Shown: one piece after another, positions 11,114-22,073 of the stretch
Layout: each line of letters starts with the position of its first letter
How positions within the stretch are numbered: position 1 is the first letter of the stretch
NCBI GenBank assembly: GCA_037976565.1
Contig: CP137685.1
Location: 24,429,695 to 24,493,694 of the forward strand
Reading direction: 5' to 3'
From: Mesocentrotus franciscanus
Lineage: Eukaryota > Echinodermata > Echinoidea > Camarodonta > Strongylocentrotidae
DNA length: 64,000 bases
Made by a program: the position numbers and the translations under genes
Notes under the pieces: model-generated
The model's database searches: none
What the model was told of the DNA's origin: nothing
The model's input: the letters and a program-made list of their open reading frames with translations, nothing else

Positions 11114-12430
11114 TTTTCCTGGCATCTACTAACACAATGGAGACCACAAAAAGCAGTGCTTGATAACGTCTTTTAAATCAAGTAACAGCTAAAACAATTT
11201 GACCCAATGACGATGCGGAGCATCGTCCACCAGCCGCGTAGCGGCGAGGCGATTTTGGGGGGCTATTTCGAACACCACAAGTGATGCGGAGCATCATCCG
11301 CGAGCCGCGTAGCGGCGAGGCGATTTTTTTTGGGGGGGCTATTTTGAACCCTCGTAAGCGATGTTTTCCTGGCATCTACTAACACAATGGAGACCACAAA
11401 AAGCAGTGCTTGATAACGTCTTTTTAAATCAAGTAACAGCTAAAACAATTTGACCCAATGACGATGCGGAGCATCGTCCACCAGCCGCGTAGCGGCGAGT
11501 CGATTTTGGGGGGCTATTTCGAACACCATAAGTGATGCGGAGCATCATCCGCGAGCCGCGTAGAGGCGAGGCGATTTTGGGGGCTATTTTGAACCCTCGT
11601 AAGTGATTTTTTCCTGGCATCTACTAACACAATGGAGACCATAAAGCAGTGCACGATAACGTCTTTGAAAATCAAGTAACAGTTTAAACAGTTTGACCCA
11701 ATGACGATGCAGAGCATCGTCTACGAGCCGCCCAGCGGCGAGGCGATTTTTGGGGCTATTTTGAACTACCGTAAGTGATGCGGAGCATCGTCCACAAGCC
11801 GCGTAGCGGCGAGGCGATTTTGGGGGGGCTATTTTGTACCCCCTGGCCCGTAAGTGATGTTTTCCTGGCATCTACTAACACATTGGAGACCATAAAAAGC
11901 AGTGCTTGATAACGTCTTTTTAAATCAAGTAACAGCTAAAACAATTTGACCCAATGACGATGCGGAGCATCGTCCACCAGCCGCGTAGCGGCGAGTCGAT
12001 TTTGGGGGGCTATTTCGAACACCATAAGTGATGCGGAGCATCATCCGCGAGCCGCGTAGAGGCGAGGCGATTTTTTTTTTGGGGGGGGCTATTTTGAACC
12101 CTCGTAAGTGATGTTTTCCTGGCATCTACTAACACAATGGAGACCATAAAGCAGTGCACGATAACGTCTTTGAAAATCAAGTAACAGTTTAAACAGTTTG
12201 ACCCAATGACGATGCAGAGCATCGTCTACGAGCGCCCAGCGGCGAGGCGATTTTGGGGCTATTTTGAACTACCGTAAGTGATGCGGAGCATCGTCCACAA
12301 GCCGCGTAGCGGCGAGGCGATTTTGGGGGCTATTTTGAACCCCTGGCCCGTAAGTGATGTTTTCCTGGCATCTACTAACACATTGGAGACCATAAAAAGC
12401 AGTGCATGATAACGTCTTGTTAAATCAAGT
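11114..12430. repeat. Tandem repeat, ~250-bp units with dimeric order
   Basis: TTTCCTGGCATCTACTAACA recurs at about 11114, 11365, 11610, 11863, 12118 and 12361, spacing 243-255 bp. Each unit carries two GATGCGGAGCATC palindromes and CGCGTAGCGGCGAGGCGA. The variant GCAGTGCACGATAACG recurs at about 11648 and 12150, so the array is organised in ~500-bp pairs. Confidence 0.9.
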
Positions 12431-12436
12431 AACAGT

Positions 12437-12544
12437 TTAATACACAGTTATATCCAGAGTTATCATGTGTTTGGTTAAGTTACCAGATGAGTTGAATATC
12501 TTCTCACAATATTTGCACTTGAAAGGTTTCTCTCCAGTGTGCGT
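12437..12544 (-). pseudogene. Captured C2H2 zinc-finger fragment
   Basis: Minus strand reads [17 protein letters not shown], then [14 protein letters not shown] and a stop. The linker THTGEKPF, the C-x2-C pair, the Phe, the Leu and the first zinc-binding His are all in register for a C2H2 finger. The second His is lost: KHM is followed by ITL where H-x3-H requires another His. Just upstream (past 12545) the frame runs into pyrimidine repeat. It is a single exon piece of a zinc-finger gene carried inside the nested hAT-like element, with no sign of expression. Confidence 0.75.
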
Positions 12545-12944
12545 TCTTTCTTTCTTTTTCCCCTTTTTTTTGGGCGGCCCAAGGGGGGGGGTTAAACCCC
12601 CTAAACCCCCGTAGATCCGCGCCTGTTTAGTATACTGTTTTCCAAAAAAGTTTTGCGGGCCCTGCTATGTAAGCCTCTAAATAAGCATATTTCTTGCCTG
12701 AAATTGTAAATTTAGGAATTTGTAATTTTCCAACAAACGCATAAAAAAGTATAATTTAAAAGTGAGGAAAAATCTCGGATTATTATGTCATTTCAGCAAC
12801 ATTTGTAAATCACCGGTATCGAATTAGAAATGATCCACGTTTGAATTTTATTGTGACACTGGCAGGACACTAATTGCCCCCATCAGTACGCCTGTGGCCC
12901 CCAAACTACACCTTGTTGGCGGGAAAATCGCAAATGACCTCCCT

Positions 12945-13360
12945 ACCTATCTTCTTTCTCTCTTTCTTTCCTTACCTTTTCCTCCCCTTCCCTTTCCCTT
13001 CCCTTCCTTCTCTCTCTTTTAGGTTTGCTAGGAAGAGGCAAGGGCCTTTCGCCCCGATCCACATGTTGTTGGCGGGATTAAACGCAACTGATCTCCCTTC
13101 TTTTCAACCTTTCTTTCTTCTTCCTCTTTTTTGTTCACTTTTAGCTCTCCTCTTTCCTTTTCCCTTCTCTTTTTTTTTTGGCGGGGTGAGAGGCAATGGC
13201 CTTTGGCCCCTCCCGCCGATCCACAACTTGTTGGCGGGAAAATTGCAACTGATATCCCCCTTCTTTTCTTTTCTTCTTCCTCTTTTTTTCCTTCCCTTTA
13301 TCTCCTCTTTTCCTTTTTTCCTTCTCTCTCTCTCTCTTTTTTTTTTTCTTTGCGGGGCAA
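12945..13360. repeat. Polypyrimidine tracts with GTTGGCGGGA spacers
   Basis: Three CT-rich tracts (about 12945-13022, 13095-13170, 13258-13350) separated by related words (TTGTTGGCGGGAAAAT with GCAACTGAT and CCGATCCACA). Long low-complexity reading frames here on both strands reflect composition and are not genes. Confidence 0.85.
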
Positions 13361-13942
13361 GGCCGCTCGCCCCTGGATCGCACCTGTGGAACATTCCCTC
13401 CGGAAATGACCCTCCTCGCCGCATCCAAAACAAACCCTGAGCGCAGGCGACTGCGCATTCCCCCGCGTACCGCCTAGAGCTGCCGCGATATAAGCTCTAC
13501 TCTAGGCCGGACATACGGGTATCCAGACTTTTCGCTAAACTGGATATACGGTTATCTACTAGTACTAGTATTACTGTTAGTGGACACCAAGGCCCATATA
13601 AAAAAAAAGAACATTTTGCTCTTCCTGGCTATTTGGGAATGTGTCAGTTTGCAACAGAAATGGAGAACCGCGCATTTTGTTGAAAATCATGTGATATATC
13701 ACGAACATTTATAAATCACTTGTATGGAATTGAAAATAAGTCATGGTTTAATTTTATTTGGGGGGGCCCCCCAAGCCCCCCCACCAGTACGCCAGTGAAC
13801 ATTACTGAAGTTATCGATCGGAAACTAAATTTGTTACAAACGGAAGGAAGAACGGAAGCACGGAAGCACGGAAGGAAGGACGGACAGCAGCGTTTCTATA
13901 TTATCCCCTCCGACTTCGTCGGCGAGGGGATAATAACATACG

Positions 13943-13963
13943 CGCACACACACACACACACAC
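13943..13963. repeat. CA microsatellite
   Basis: About 10 CA units immediately downstream of the HINE terminal hairpin. Confidence 0.9.
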
Positions 13964-14063
13964 AAGGGTATGCAAAAAAATCATTTGAGTTTAACTATGT
14001 GTGTTATACAGTACGGAATACTGCTATTAAGATTCTCGGGGTGATCCTTTAAAATATGTTTAC

Positions 14064-14210
14064 CGGCATCTGGTGATTTGCAAATAACTATCTTAGGATC
14101 CTCTGCTGTCATTGTTGATGATCCGTCCAAGACGACACTCTCGAAAGCCGTTCCATCAAAGTGTAATGAAAAAGGGCATGGATTCGATTCAGGACAATGA
14201 CCATTTATCC
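14064..14210 (-). CDS. Module B, 147-nt Cys exon (CPESNPCP exon)
   Basis: Phase 1-1 exon, acceptor cttatctag and donor CGGTAAAC. It encodes GINGHCPESNPCPFSLHFDG, then VVLDGSS and DPKIVICKSPDAG. It is the same size as 41377-41231. Differences cluster in the middle (GTAFESVVL here, GMAVKGVVF there) while the Cys-containing ends are identical. It joins the EGF exon 1473-1360 in phase across an intron of about 12.6 kb filled by SINEs, foldback elements and the 9.2-13.9 kb nested complex. Confidence 0.65.
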
Positions 14211-14899
14211 CTAGATAAGAAACACCATGAAAAATAATGATCATGAGTTAGCTACATACACACACAACCACTATAATCACAGCCTTTGTTTTCTGTGAGT
14301 ACACTCGTTTTTTTTCTTAAGTCATATAATCTGTACTGCTGTGTTGTAAACTAGAATTCCATAAATTCTCGATCCAATTGCAAAAGTGAAAAATTAGTAA
14401 TCTCAACGTTTTCATCACCAAATAGGAGATTATCGAGAGTAGAAATCTAAAATCAAGCAGGTAACATGGTTTCTCATGAAAAGCATCCGCAACCACTTGA
14501 GCTGTTTTGATAAGGTTTTATTCGAATATTCAACAATACAGCTGGAGGCTGATGCAAGTGAATTTACAAGGTAAAAATAATTCCATAGACATATAGATAT
14601 CATATTATGCTTTAACAGTTTTAAATGAATCCAGATATAAACAATGCATAGTACATAAATTATAAATAATGATAACAATATTAATATTGAGTTCGGTTTG
14701 CATACTTGGATATGAAATAATAGAAAATCAAAGGGTATAAGGTCAGATATACAGTTTGAGAGTCGGTGCAGGACATCTTGATAATGTATTAAGAGAAAAA
14801 TTATTATTGATCATTACAAATTGAAACTAAATGATTAAAATGTAACATTTACAAGAAGTATATATAAGAAATAAATCGATAAAATACAATTATTAAATA

Positions 14900-15500
14900 T
14901 TGTTATGTATGATCTTTATGAATACGTGATGTAAAACCCGACTTGAAAACATAAAATTACATTTATTAAAATTACATTTATTGAAATAACATTAATAATT
15001 ATTGCATTGATCAACTTGCATTTATCAAAGTTAAATTTAAAAAGTCAGATAATATACGTTGTTTTTCTGAGTTGCATAGATTGGCAATGAGAATATCTTT
15101 TATAATAATTTGTCGGATCAATTCTGTATAAATAAAATGATAGGAGATTGAAGGGTTAGATCGCAAACATCCAGTCTCACATGGTTTCTTAATAATGAGT
15201 TTAAAGGCCGATCATTGATTAGTGAAATAAAAGGCTAACTGGTCAAGTAATGGGGTCTACATTACATGACAAAGAGATGATTCGAAAAATGTAATTATTT
15301 TAATCATTGTTTTAAAATACAATACCTGATATAAAAAACCGACTTGCACATATAAAAATTACACTTATCGAAATTGCATTCAACTAAATTATATCTCTAA
15401 AAATTACATTTCTTTTCTCAAAATAAAATTCTTAAAAACTACATTTTATCAAAGTTCTATTTATTAAAATCATATTTATCAAAACTATATTCATAGAACT
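14900..15500. repeat. Degenerate ATTACATTTATNAAA repeat in LINE 3' region
   Basis: The word AAAATTACATTTATCAAA and close variants recur more than ten times with irregular spacing, between the RT stop and the LINE 3' border. Confidence 0.6.
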
Positions 15501-15542
15501 ATATACAAATTCCAATAGAGGTTTAGGATGAAATAGCTAGAC

Positions 15543-18162
15543 CTATATGAGGAGGTCGGGATTCCTATTTAGTAATCGAACAATTGATGGAATACTAGAA
15601 TTGTAATATATTGTGGTCCTGCATTTTGGTTCATGGAGAAGATGTGAGTTGCGTAACTGCTTTCCAGACAGTGATCGTCGGGACTTTGGAAGAAAGTCAC
15701 GATGGCGAGCTGACGTGAGAAGGTTACGTGCAAAAGAGAGGAGAAGACCTTCTCGCCGTGAGTGGAGAGAATCAAGACGGAGGTGATCCAAAGCACCGCG
15801 GTAAGAGTCATACCCTCCAAGGATGATTCGACAGACCCTTTTCTGCACACGTTCAATGTCATTGGATTGAGCAGTGGTCTGTGACGAGGACCAGACAGGT
15901 GATGCGTATTCAAGTACAGGTCTGATGTACATAGCATAGAAAGCAACCAAATCAGAGCTCGGGAGTCTACATTTTCTGAGGCGGTATGCGATGTAGAGAC
16001 GTCTGCTAGCCTTCGAAACAATCGCTGAAACATTGGTGTCCCACTTCAAGTCGGCTTGAAGACGGACACCAAGTAACGTGAGGTGGTCGACCACGGATAA
16101 GCTGGTATCAGCGACTTGGAGCTTAGGAAACTGCACTTGCTTTACGAACGAGATATTCATGACACAACATTTAGTAGGGTTGGGCTTCATGTCATTAGAC
16201 TCACACCACTGGACAAGACTGTCAAGTTGAAGTTGGACAGTAGAGGGCTCATTCGCTCGGCGGATTTCTACTTCGCTGAGGTCATCCACATATTTCCACC
16301 TGTGGTTGAATTCACTCAACGCATCATTAATCATGACAAGAAAAATCACGGGACCTAATTTTGTGCCCTGGGGGACTCCGCATGTAACTCCCAGATCACA
16401 AGATATGCTTGAACCAACTCTAACTGCCTCTTTGCGCTCATTCAAAAAACTACAAATCGCTGGTACCAGTGCAGGTTGTACTCCGCAGTTGATTAACTTT
16501 CCAATGACAACATTGTGATTCACGTTATCAAACGCCTTTGTGAAGTCGATCGCGCACAAAGATGCACAGTGGACAGGTCTGTCTAGATTCTTTCCGATTG
16601 TATCAAGAAGGCTGATGAGTTAATGTGACGTGGAGCTGCCAACAACGTTACCAAACTGCTTCTGGTCAATAACAGGTGAGAGGTGGCGAGTAACCCATCT
16701 ACAGATGAAGGTTTCCATCACGCGTGAGAATATTGCAGTGATGGAGATGGGCCGTAAGTCTGATTATCTGATAGTTGTGAAACTTGCTGTTTCTTCGGAA
16801 TGGGAGTGATAACTGCTCGTTTCCAACTCGAAGGGTAGTTCCAAGTGTGAAGAATGGCATTGAATATCACCGAGAGGGGTTCCGAGAGTTCCATTGCAAA
16901 CTCCTTGATAAGTTTGATTGGAATATCGCCCGGTGCCGCTGCCTTTGATGCATTCAGCCGACGTAAGACGTTATACAATTCATGGGCATGAATGATAGGT
17001 GGTGGTAAGGGTGGAAGATAAGATGGTAGAGATGCCCAGTCCAGTGCTGGGAGCTGGTTACAGATGTTAGCGAAGTGTTCATTCACCCTGGCAGCTTTCT
17101 GCGAGTCGTTATGCCCAAGGCAGGGTGAAAGGGTTAGCAAAGACTTGGTAACCCCAGCCATGCTACGAATTTGCCGATGCCATTGGGAAGGTTCACTTTG
17201 TTTCAACATTTGAACCTTCCGAGGGTAGAAAGATGCCTTGCTTTTTGCTATATCTCGCTGAACTAGATTCTTTACGGCACGAAACCTGTCCAAGTTTCCG
17301 GAATCATACGCTCGTTGCCTATTCTTGATGAGGGCTCGGATGCGAAGCGTGATCCATGGTTTGTCATATTTTGCTCGTTTAGATGCGACTAATGGGAAGT
17401 GTTCATGATACGCCTGGATGAGCACTTCCTGAAAGGCCTCTGCCATTTCATCCGTAGTAGCATCAATGTGATGTAACCAATCAAACTTATAGGCCGTTAT
17501 CCATCTCCCAAAGGATCTAATGTTGGAGTCCCGTAGAGGGCGTCTGTAGGTCTTGACGATGTTGTCTGAAGAAAGTTGAGATGATCCAGTCATCAGAACG
17601 GTAGCATGGTCAGAATTGGCAATAGGAGCTTTGATGAGGGTTCGCTATTATGCTCTGGATGATCAGTGAAAATCATGTCTAGAATGCGATTGTTACGGGT
17701 GTGTTGCTTAACCATCTGCGATAAATTGAGATGTCTCTCAAACACAGAAACATCGAGATCGTTGAAGTCTCCAACTATCAACATGGAAGAGTCTGGGTGA
17801 GTGCTTCTGATGTGGTCCCCCATGGTAATCAGATGGGTGATTATGTCATTTTGGTGCGGTGTACGGGGTGGAGAGTACACGACGCATACAAAGAGGTTGG
17901 CATTACCTTTCACATAATCATACAAATTAACTTTAATCCAGATTATTTATAGATGAGGTGGGACCTGGTCAAGTTCGAATTCAACAGGATGTAAGTCCTC
18001 TCGCAAGTAGAGGGCAACCCCTCCACCCCTTTGAGCAGTTCTGTCTCGATGGAATAGTTTGTAGCCCTGCATAGTATTGGCTACAGCAGGATTTGAATCA
18101 CCAAACCAGGTTTCAGTTACACCGACAATATCGGCATCATAATGATTAACTGTCGCAGTCAT
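15543..18162 (-). pseudogene. LINE ORF2 (endonuclease/reverse transcriptase) remnant
   Basis: AP-type endonuclease followed by reverse transcriptase and a C-terminal domain, read across three frames. Catalytic features seen: ETWF and GDFN in the endonuclease, AIDFTKAFD and YVDD in the RT. After YVDD the C-terminus follows the CR1/Jockey pattern (LGVRLQADLKWD, AFYAMYIRPVLEYASPVW, IERVQKRVCRIILGG). At least two frameshifts and one stop inactivate it. Confidence 0.85.
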
Positions 18163-18785
18163 TTCATCAATCTTTTATTCACCGACCGTACGTTTGTTAG
18201 CATAGCAGTTGGATGTCTATCTTTACATCTCTTGTTGACGACTTGACTGTATGTGTCTCAAATTAGGATTCAATATGTGTGGAGGTTCCTTGACAGTCTT
18301 AAGCTCATTTTCCTGCAAGAAATTCGTGTTTTGATCGGGCGACGTACTCGACGCCCAGCACGACAGCCCCGTCTGGTTATTCCTAGCTCCTTAGCAACGA
18401 GACGTACTTCCTCCGATGGTTTTATTGTTGTATTACGTAATGAAAGGAGTTTTCGGGGCTGTAAGAGGTTCTCGATACGGGGGTATGAACATCCATTGTT
18501 CTGTCCAAAGTCAAAGTCTTTTGTGAGAAAGACGGTGCCTGGTAATGCCCGATATACGTGTGTACCATTTCAGTGCTTGTACATATACTGGACGCTGACC
18601 ATCCCAAACTCAAAATCACAAAATGCACAAGTAGAACACAACAGTTCTTTTTCATACCTGTTCTGATTGCTCTCCAAGTCATATTCCAATGCATCACATC
18701 AAAATAAAATGGTATCAACAGATGAAGAAGTAATAAAAAGCAGATAAAATCAGAGCTAAAAAATCAAGTTCGGCAGCAACTCAAA

Positions 18786-20107
18786 TAGCGCCCTTCAATT
18801 CCATAAGTCTTATATCATGCATGTGATTCTGTGAATGCTTCATGTAGTAATGCAGATGTATATACATGTAATATATTTGGGTACAAAATCTTAACCGGAA
18901 TAGGATTCTTATTCTCATAGACATTGGTCCGTATAATCATTCGTTTCACTTTCATCCATCCAAAGATGCTGCGATTTTGCCCTAAAAGTACAAATCTTTG
19001 GTAGTTTTATTTTATTTAACCCAACCCTAAAATCTCGACATTTATTTTCATAATGTAAAGGCATAAAAACTCACCATTTACTGATAGGAGCATTTGTGCA
19101 ATCCAGAGGCTGATTAAAATCTGATGTCGACACACAAATAACAACAAAGAATGAATTAAGCAATACAATTGGTAATTAAAGTTATGAAAAGATGTATTTG
19201 GTTGCATAACAGTCGAATGTATTAGCATATGTCATCAGACAATAATATATCATTTTCTAATAACTTATAATCTAGATATTTCTTCGAAACATTGCTGTGC
19301 TTGTAGATAATAATATGTACCTCTAGTTTGACCTCTGTGAAGAGGTTTTTAAAACACTTTCTCCTGAGACAATTGTTCCTTGATAATTTCCTACTATAAC
19401 CGTCTACAGCACTAACACCAGGAATATTTTTTAGCCCAAACAGTATGACCATACGTTGTCATGTTGTAGCACAGTATATACTATCGTGGCCCAAGGACAC
19501 GGATTTAGGATGCCGTAGACCAAGTTCAGGTAGAATGAATTTTTTACGGGCATCTCAACGGAGGGGGTGACACAAATCTTTAAACATAATTACCGAGATT
19601 GTCATGTTGACTTCTTCGAAAACCAGCATTAGGACCTTATATGCGATTTTGCTTTTACACAGGAAGCCAGTAGAGTTCTTTTAAGATTGGGGTAAAATGT
19701 TCAAATGTCCATACTCCTGTGAGAACTAGGGCGGCGTTGTTGTTTAGGACTCTCTAGTAATTTGAAGACTGAAGAACGTGGTAGGTCAGCAAGCTCCGCA
19801 TTGCAGCAGAGTTATACAGTATAAACAATCCATTTGGACATTGAGACACGGCTCTCGAAATGTTTATGAGGCAATAGGATCAAGTTAATTGAAAAACTAC
19901 GCGTAATTGCTTTTACCCTATTTCCATCTCGGAACTACTCTCAATTATAAAACACGTACAATAGCCTTTATATTTTCATATAAGTTTTGAAGTAATGGGT
20001 ACTAAAATCTGCCGTTGTTATGAGTAAAACGCGAGTCAGGTACACCACACGGGTTCTGCAGTAGAAACAATTCTATTTTGACATTGAGACACGGTCTTCG
20101 AAATAAA
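18786..20107. repeat. Segmental duplication with 41650-43750
   Basis: Alignable stretches in the same order: TATATTTGGGTACAAA, the 46-nt exon, GCATAACAG, the CATCAGACAATAATATAT segment, GATGCCGTAGACCAAGTTCA and the TATGAGGCAA unit. This places 18.8-20.1 kb as the intron paralogue of 41.65-43.75 kb. Confidence 0.75.
19075..19120 (-). CDS. Module B, 46-nt exon (SLWIAQ exon)
   Basis: Paralogue of 42217-42172 with the same length, acceptor (catcag) and donor (GTGAGT). It encodes ILISLWIAQMLLSVN and ends in phase 1, joining the 147-nt exon at 14210-14064 in frame as N-G. The intron between the two exons is about 4.9 kb here but about 0.8 kb in module C, because a LINE was inserted at 14.5-18.8 kb. 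Confidence 0.6.
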
Positions 20108-21035
20108 CCCGTCAAAATAAGTTCGGAAATTCAAGTTAGATCGATTATAGCTCTCTTATGTCATAATCATCGCTTTCATTATTATTATTAGAAAGTTTCT
20201 ATATTCTTCTTTGAAATGATAACATTTTCGTTATGATTTTGCAGCCATGGAGTAAGCAGCATATCAAAATAAGTGGCAGGGTAAAAAGTGAAAAGTTGCG
20301 AAATGAACTGGTCTTGTTGTGAAGAGCTCTCTTCTTCCTTTAAAATAAGAGAGTGATGTTTGTAAATGGCATTGGGCCGCTATCAATGCCAAAATCAAAA
20401 GAATCTGAAATTGAAATTCATGCACTACGGTGACCTGTCAGGCAAGATTCGTTACTGTTTGCGGGACTGTTTGGTTATCAATTTTCTGTGCATCATGCCT
20501 ATAGATTGACGACTGTTGAAAAGGCCTGGGCTATGGGGCCATTTTAGTGCATTGTCGCAAAAGAGCAATGCATTTTGTAACTTTTCATTTTTGACCTTGC
20601 CCCTTATTTTGATCTACTGCACAATCAATGACTGAAAAATCATGACAAATGGGGTATCATTTATATAAAAAAAGGAATAAACCCACATTCTAAAGGTACT
20701 AGACATGGCGATGATTATGCCATGAAAAAGATATATAATCACTCACACTTGAGTTTCTAGACCTTTTTGAGGGGTTTATTTATGAGGCAATATAACAAAG
20801 TTAATTGAAAAATACACTTAATTGCTTTTACCCTATTTATATATCTAACTAATCTCGAATATAAAACACTACAATAGCCTTTATACTTTCATATATGTCT
20901 TTGAGTAATGGGTACTTAAATCTGCAGTTGTCATGAGTAAAACGCGAGCCAAGCACGTCACACGAGTTCTGCAGTAGAAACAATTCCATTTAGATATTGG
21001 GACACGGTCTTCGAAATATGTATGAGGCAATAGGA
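19840..21035. repeat. Direct repeat pair of ~260 bp
   Basis: Units at about 19840-20107 and 20780-21035 share TATGAGGCAATA, AATTGCTTTTACCCTATTT, CAATAGCCTTTATA, TGAGTAAAACGCGAG and GACACGGTCTTCGAAAT. A partial third copy is at 43568-43700. Confidence 0.75.
20220..20780. repeat. Intronic block paralogous to 34560-36600
   Basis: Shares GCCATGGAGT, GGTAAAAAGTGAAA, AAATGAACTGGT, GGCCCGGGC-like text, TTTTGACCTTGCCC and GATGATTATGCCATGA with 34585-34900 and 36405-36600. The 34.9-36.4 kb copy contains a LINE that is absent here. Confidence 0.7.
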
Positions 21036-21614
21036 TAGGTAACACACGCACACACGCACACACACCCACACACGCTTACAAAAAAGGTCCTTGACTCTCA
21101 TTCGAGAGGTCACATAATTTCGATTCTCACTCAACGAATAGTTTTGTTTTTATTGATTCCAAACAATACAAATCAATCTAAGAAATAAAATACAATTGTT
21201 TTTTCTTAACATGATTTCAAAACATTTTCATAACATAGATTGTACGATTGATGAAAACAAAAATGAAATCAATTGTAACATAAAACAAATAACCCCATCC
21301 AACCAAACACACTACTACCCCCTCCCTCCCCACCATGCGACACACACACACACCATCCGACCATACTTTCACACATATACGCACACTGTTCCTAGCCCCC
21401 TCAGAATACACCAAATTGGAGCGACAGAAAAACAGAAACAATCTATTTACAAACAAAAAAAATTAACAAAAAATCATTTAAACGAGGCTACAATAGCCAC
21501 AATAGCCCAGTGTTAAATGTTCATGAAAACTTCACTTGTTCCCACTTTTGTAAATGTAAGGCCAATTTGCCTGCCCTCCCTGCAATATTATTTTCTTCTT
21601 CCCTAAATTCCAAC

Positions 21615-21884
21615 CAGTGGCGGATCCAGGGGCCGGGCCTCCCGCCAAAAACAGGGTTTTTTTTCATTTTCGGACGCCAAAAAAATTGTGCTCACTACCC
21701 CCCACTGAGCGAAAAATCGACCGACACGATTTTCCAATTTCCAATTTTCGTCGGAGGCCTAAAAAGAAATTGCTCACTACCCCCCCCACTGATCGGAAAA
21801 TCGGTCGGCACGGTTTTCAAATTTTGGCACGAAGTGGGCCCCTTTTTCGGCCCCCTCCCTTACCGCCGGCTGGATCCGCCCCTG
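21615..21884. mobile_element. hAT MITE, 270 bp, 8-bp target duplication
   Basis: Ends CAGTGGCGGATCCAGG and, reverse-complemented, CAGGGGCGGATCCAGCCGG. Flanked on both sides by ATTCCAAC (21607-21614 and 21885-21892). Internal duplicated segment GCTCACTACCCCCCAC with TCGGTCGGCACG. Non-coding. Confidence 0.9.
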
Positions 21885-22073
21885 ATTCCAACAGTTCTTT
21901 TTGAAACTCCCCCAAAGACAATATTACGGACTTACCCCTGCATCTATATATCCAATATTTCATTGCAAATATAATTGTATTAAATATCTTTATTCGTGGG
22001 GAATTACCGGACAACCCTGAATGAATATCTATCCAGTCGATAGACCTTAATTCCCTTAGCTAAAACTTAGCTA

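Larger units (their letters stand above)
10982..12625. mobile_element. Nested hAT-like element with 250-bp array and captured zinc finger
   Basis: Left end CAGGGGCGGATCTAGC and right end (reverse complement) CAGGCGCGGATCTACGG are inverted repeats. Both are flanked by TTTAG, a 5-bp match rather than the 8 bp expected of hAT, so the target duplication is not certain. The interior is five to six ~250-bp tandem units and a C2H2 zinc-finger fragment at 12437-12544. Confidence 0.65.
9924..13797. mobile_element. Non-autonomous hAT-type element, 3.87 kb, with 8-bp target duplication
   Basis: Ends are CAGTGGCGTAATGAAC on the left and CACTGGCGTACTGGTGG on the right (reverse complement). The flanks are the identical 8-mer AACATTAC (9916-9923 and 13798-13805), and joining them restores the interrupted core repeat exactly. 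CAGNGGCG ends with 8-bp duplications are diagnostic of hAT. No transposase frame is visible. The interior holds a GC-rich tandem array (10060-10925), a nested element (10982-12625) and pyrimidine tracts (12945-13360). A related right end (CAGTACGCCTG at 12886-12892) suggests further internal rearrangement. Confidence 0.85.
9239..13931 (+). mobile_element. Helitron-like HINE/pearl-type element, split by nested insertions
   Basis: Starts with ATCCCCTCGC and ends with the inverted word GCGAGGGGAT. The 3' end is a strong hairpin (13903-13931, ATCCCCTCCGAC / TTC / GTCGGCGAGGGGAT). It has a tandem core of about 148-bp units, then an ACGG-type microsatellite (13842-13885), then the hairpin. A short terminal repeat, a 150-170 bp satellite-like core, an ACGG tract and a terminal hairpin is the layout described for pearl/HINE non-autonomous Helitron-like elements. 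The fifth core unit is interrupted at 9924 and resumes at 13798. No Rep/helicase coding. Confidence 0.65.
14503..18785 (-). mobile_element. CR1-like LINE, decayed, inserted in the module B intron
   Basis: Minus-strand ORF2 remnants in order: endonuclease start (PTAMLTNVRSVNK near 18200, VGVTETWFGDS, GGGVALYLREDL at 18162-17947), endonuclease end (LIVGDFNDLD, NNRILDMIFTD at 17925-17593), RT finger region (17593-16718, DIPIKLIKEFA, PSSWKRAVITPIPK), RT palm (AIDFTKAFDNVNHN, GVPQGTKLGPVIFLVMIND, KYVDDLS for the catalytic xxDD) and RT C-terminus to 15543. Frameshifts at about 17593 and 16730 and an in-frame TAA at 16620 show it is dead. The paralogous intron at about 41650 lacks the element, giving the borders (ccgcaaccac at 14500, cttcaattcc at 18785). 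Confidence 0.85.

Noticed and set aside
11178..12222. Several related 63-95 codon minus-strand frames starting MPGKHHLRG
   Set aside because: They are repeats of the 250-bp tandem unit, each broken differently, and encode no recognisable domain.
12874..13440. 188-codon open frame rich in Phe, Leu, Pro and Ser
   Set aside because: It runs through polypyrimidine tracts inside a hAT-type element; overlapping long frames exist on the other strand, and composition alone explains it.
19075..19228. Signal-peptide exon starting MQPNTSFHNF before SLWIAQ
   Set aside because: In the paralogous copy at 42172 the corresponding frame has a TAG immediately before the 46-nt exon and no conservation upstream, while both copies keep a splice acceptor there.
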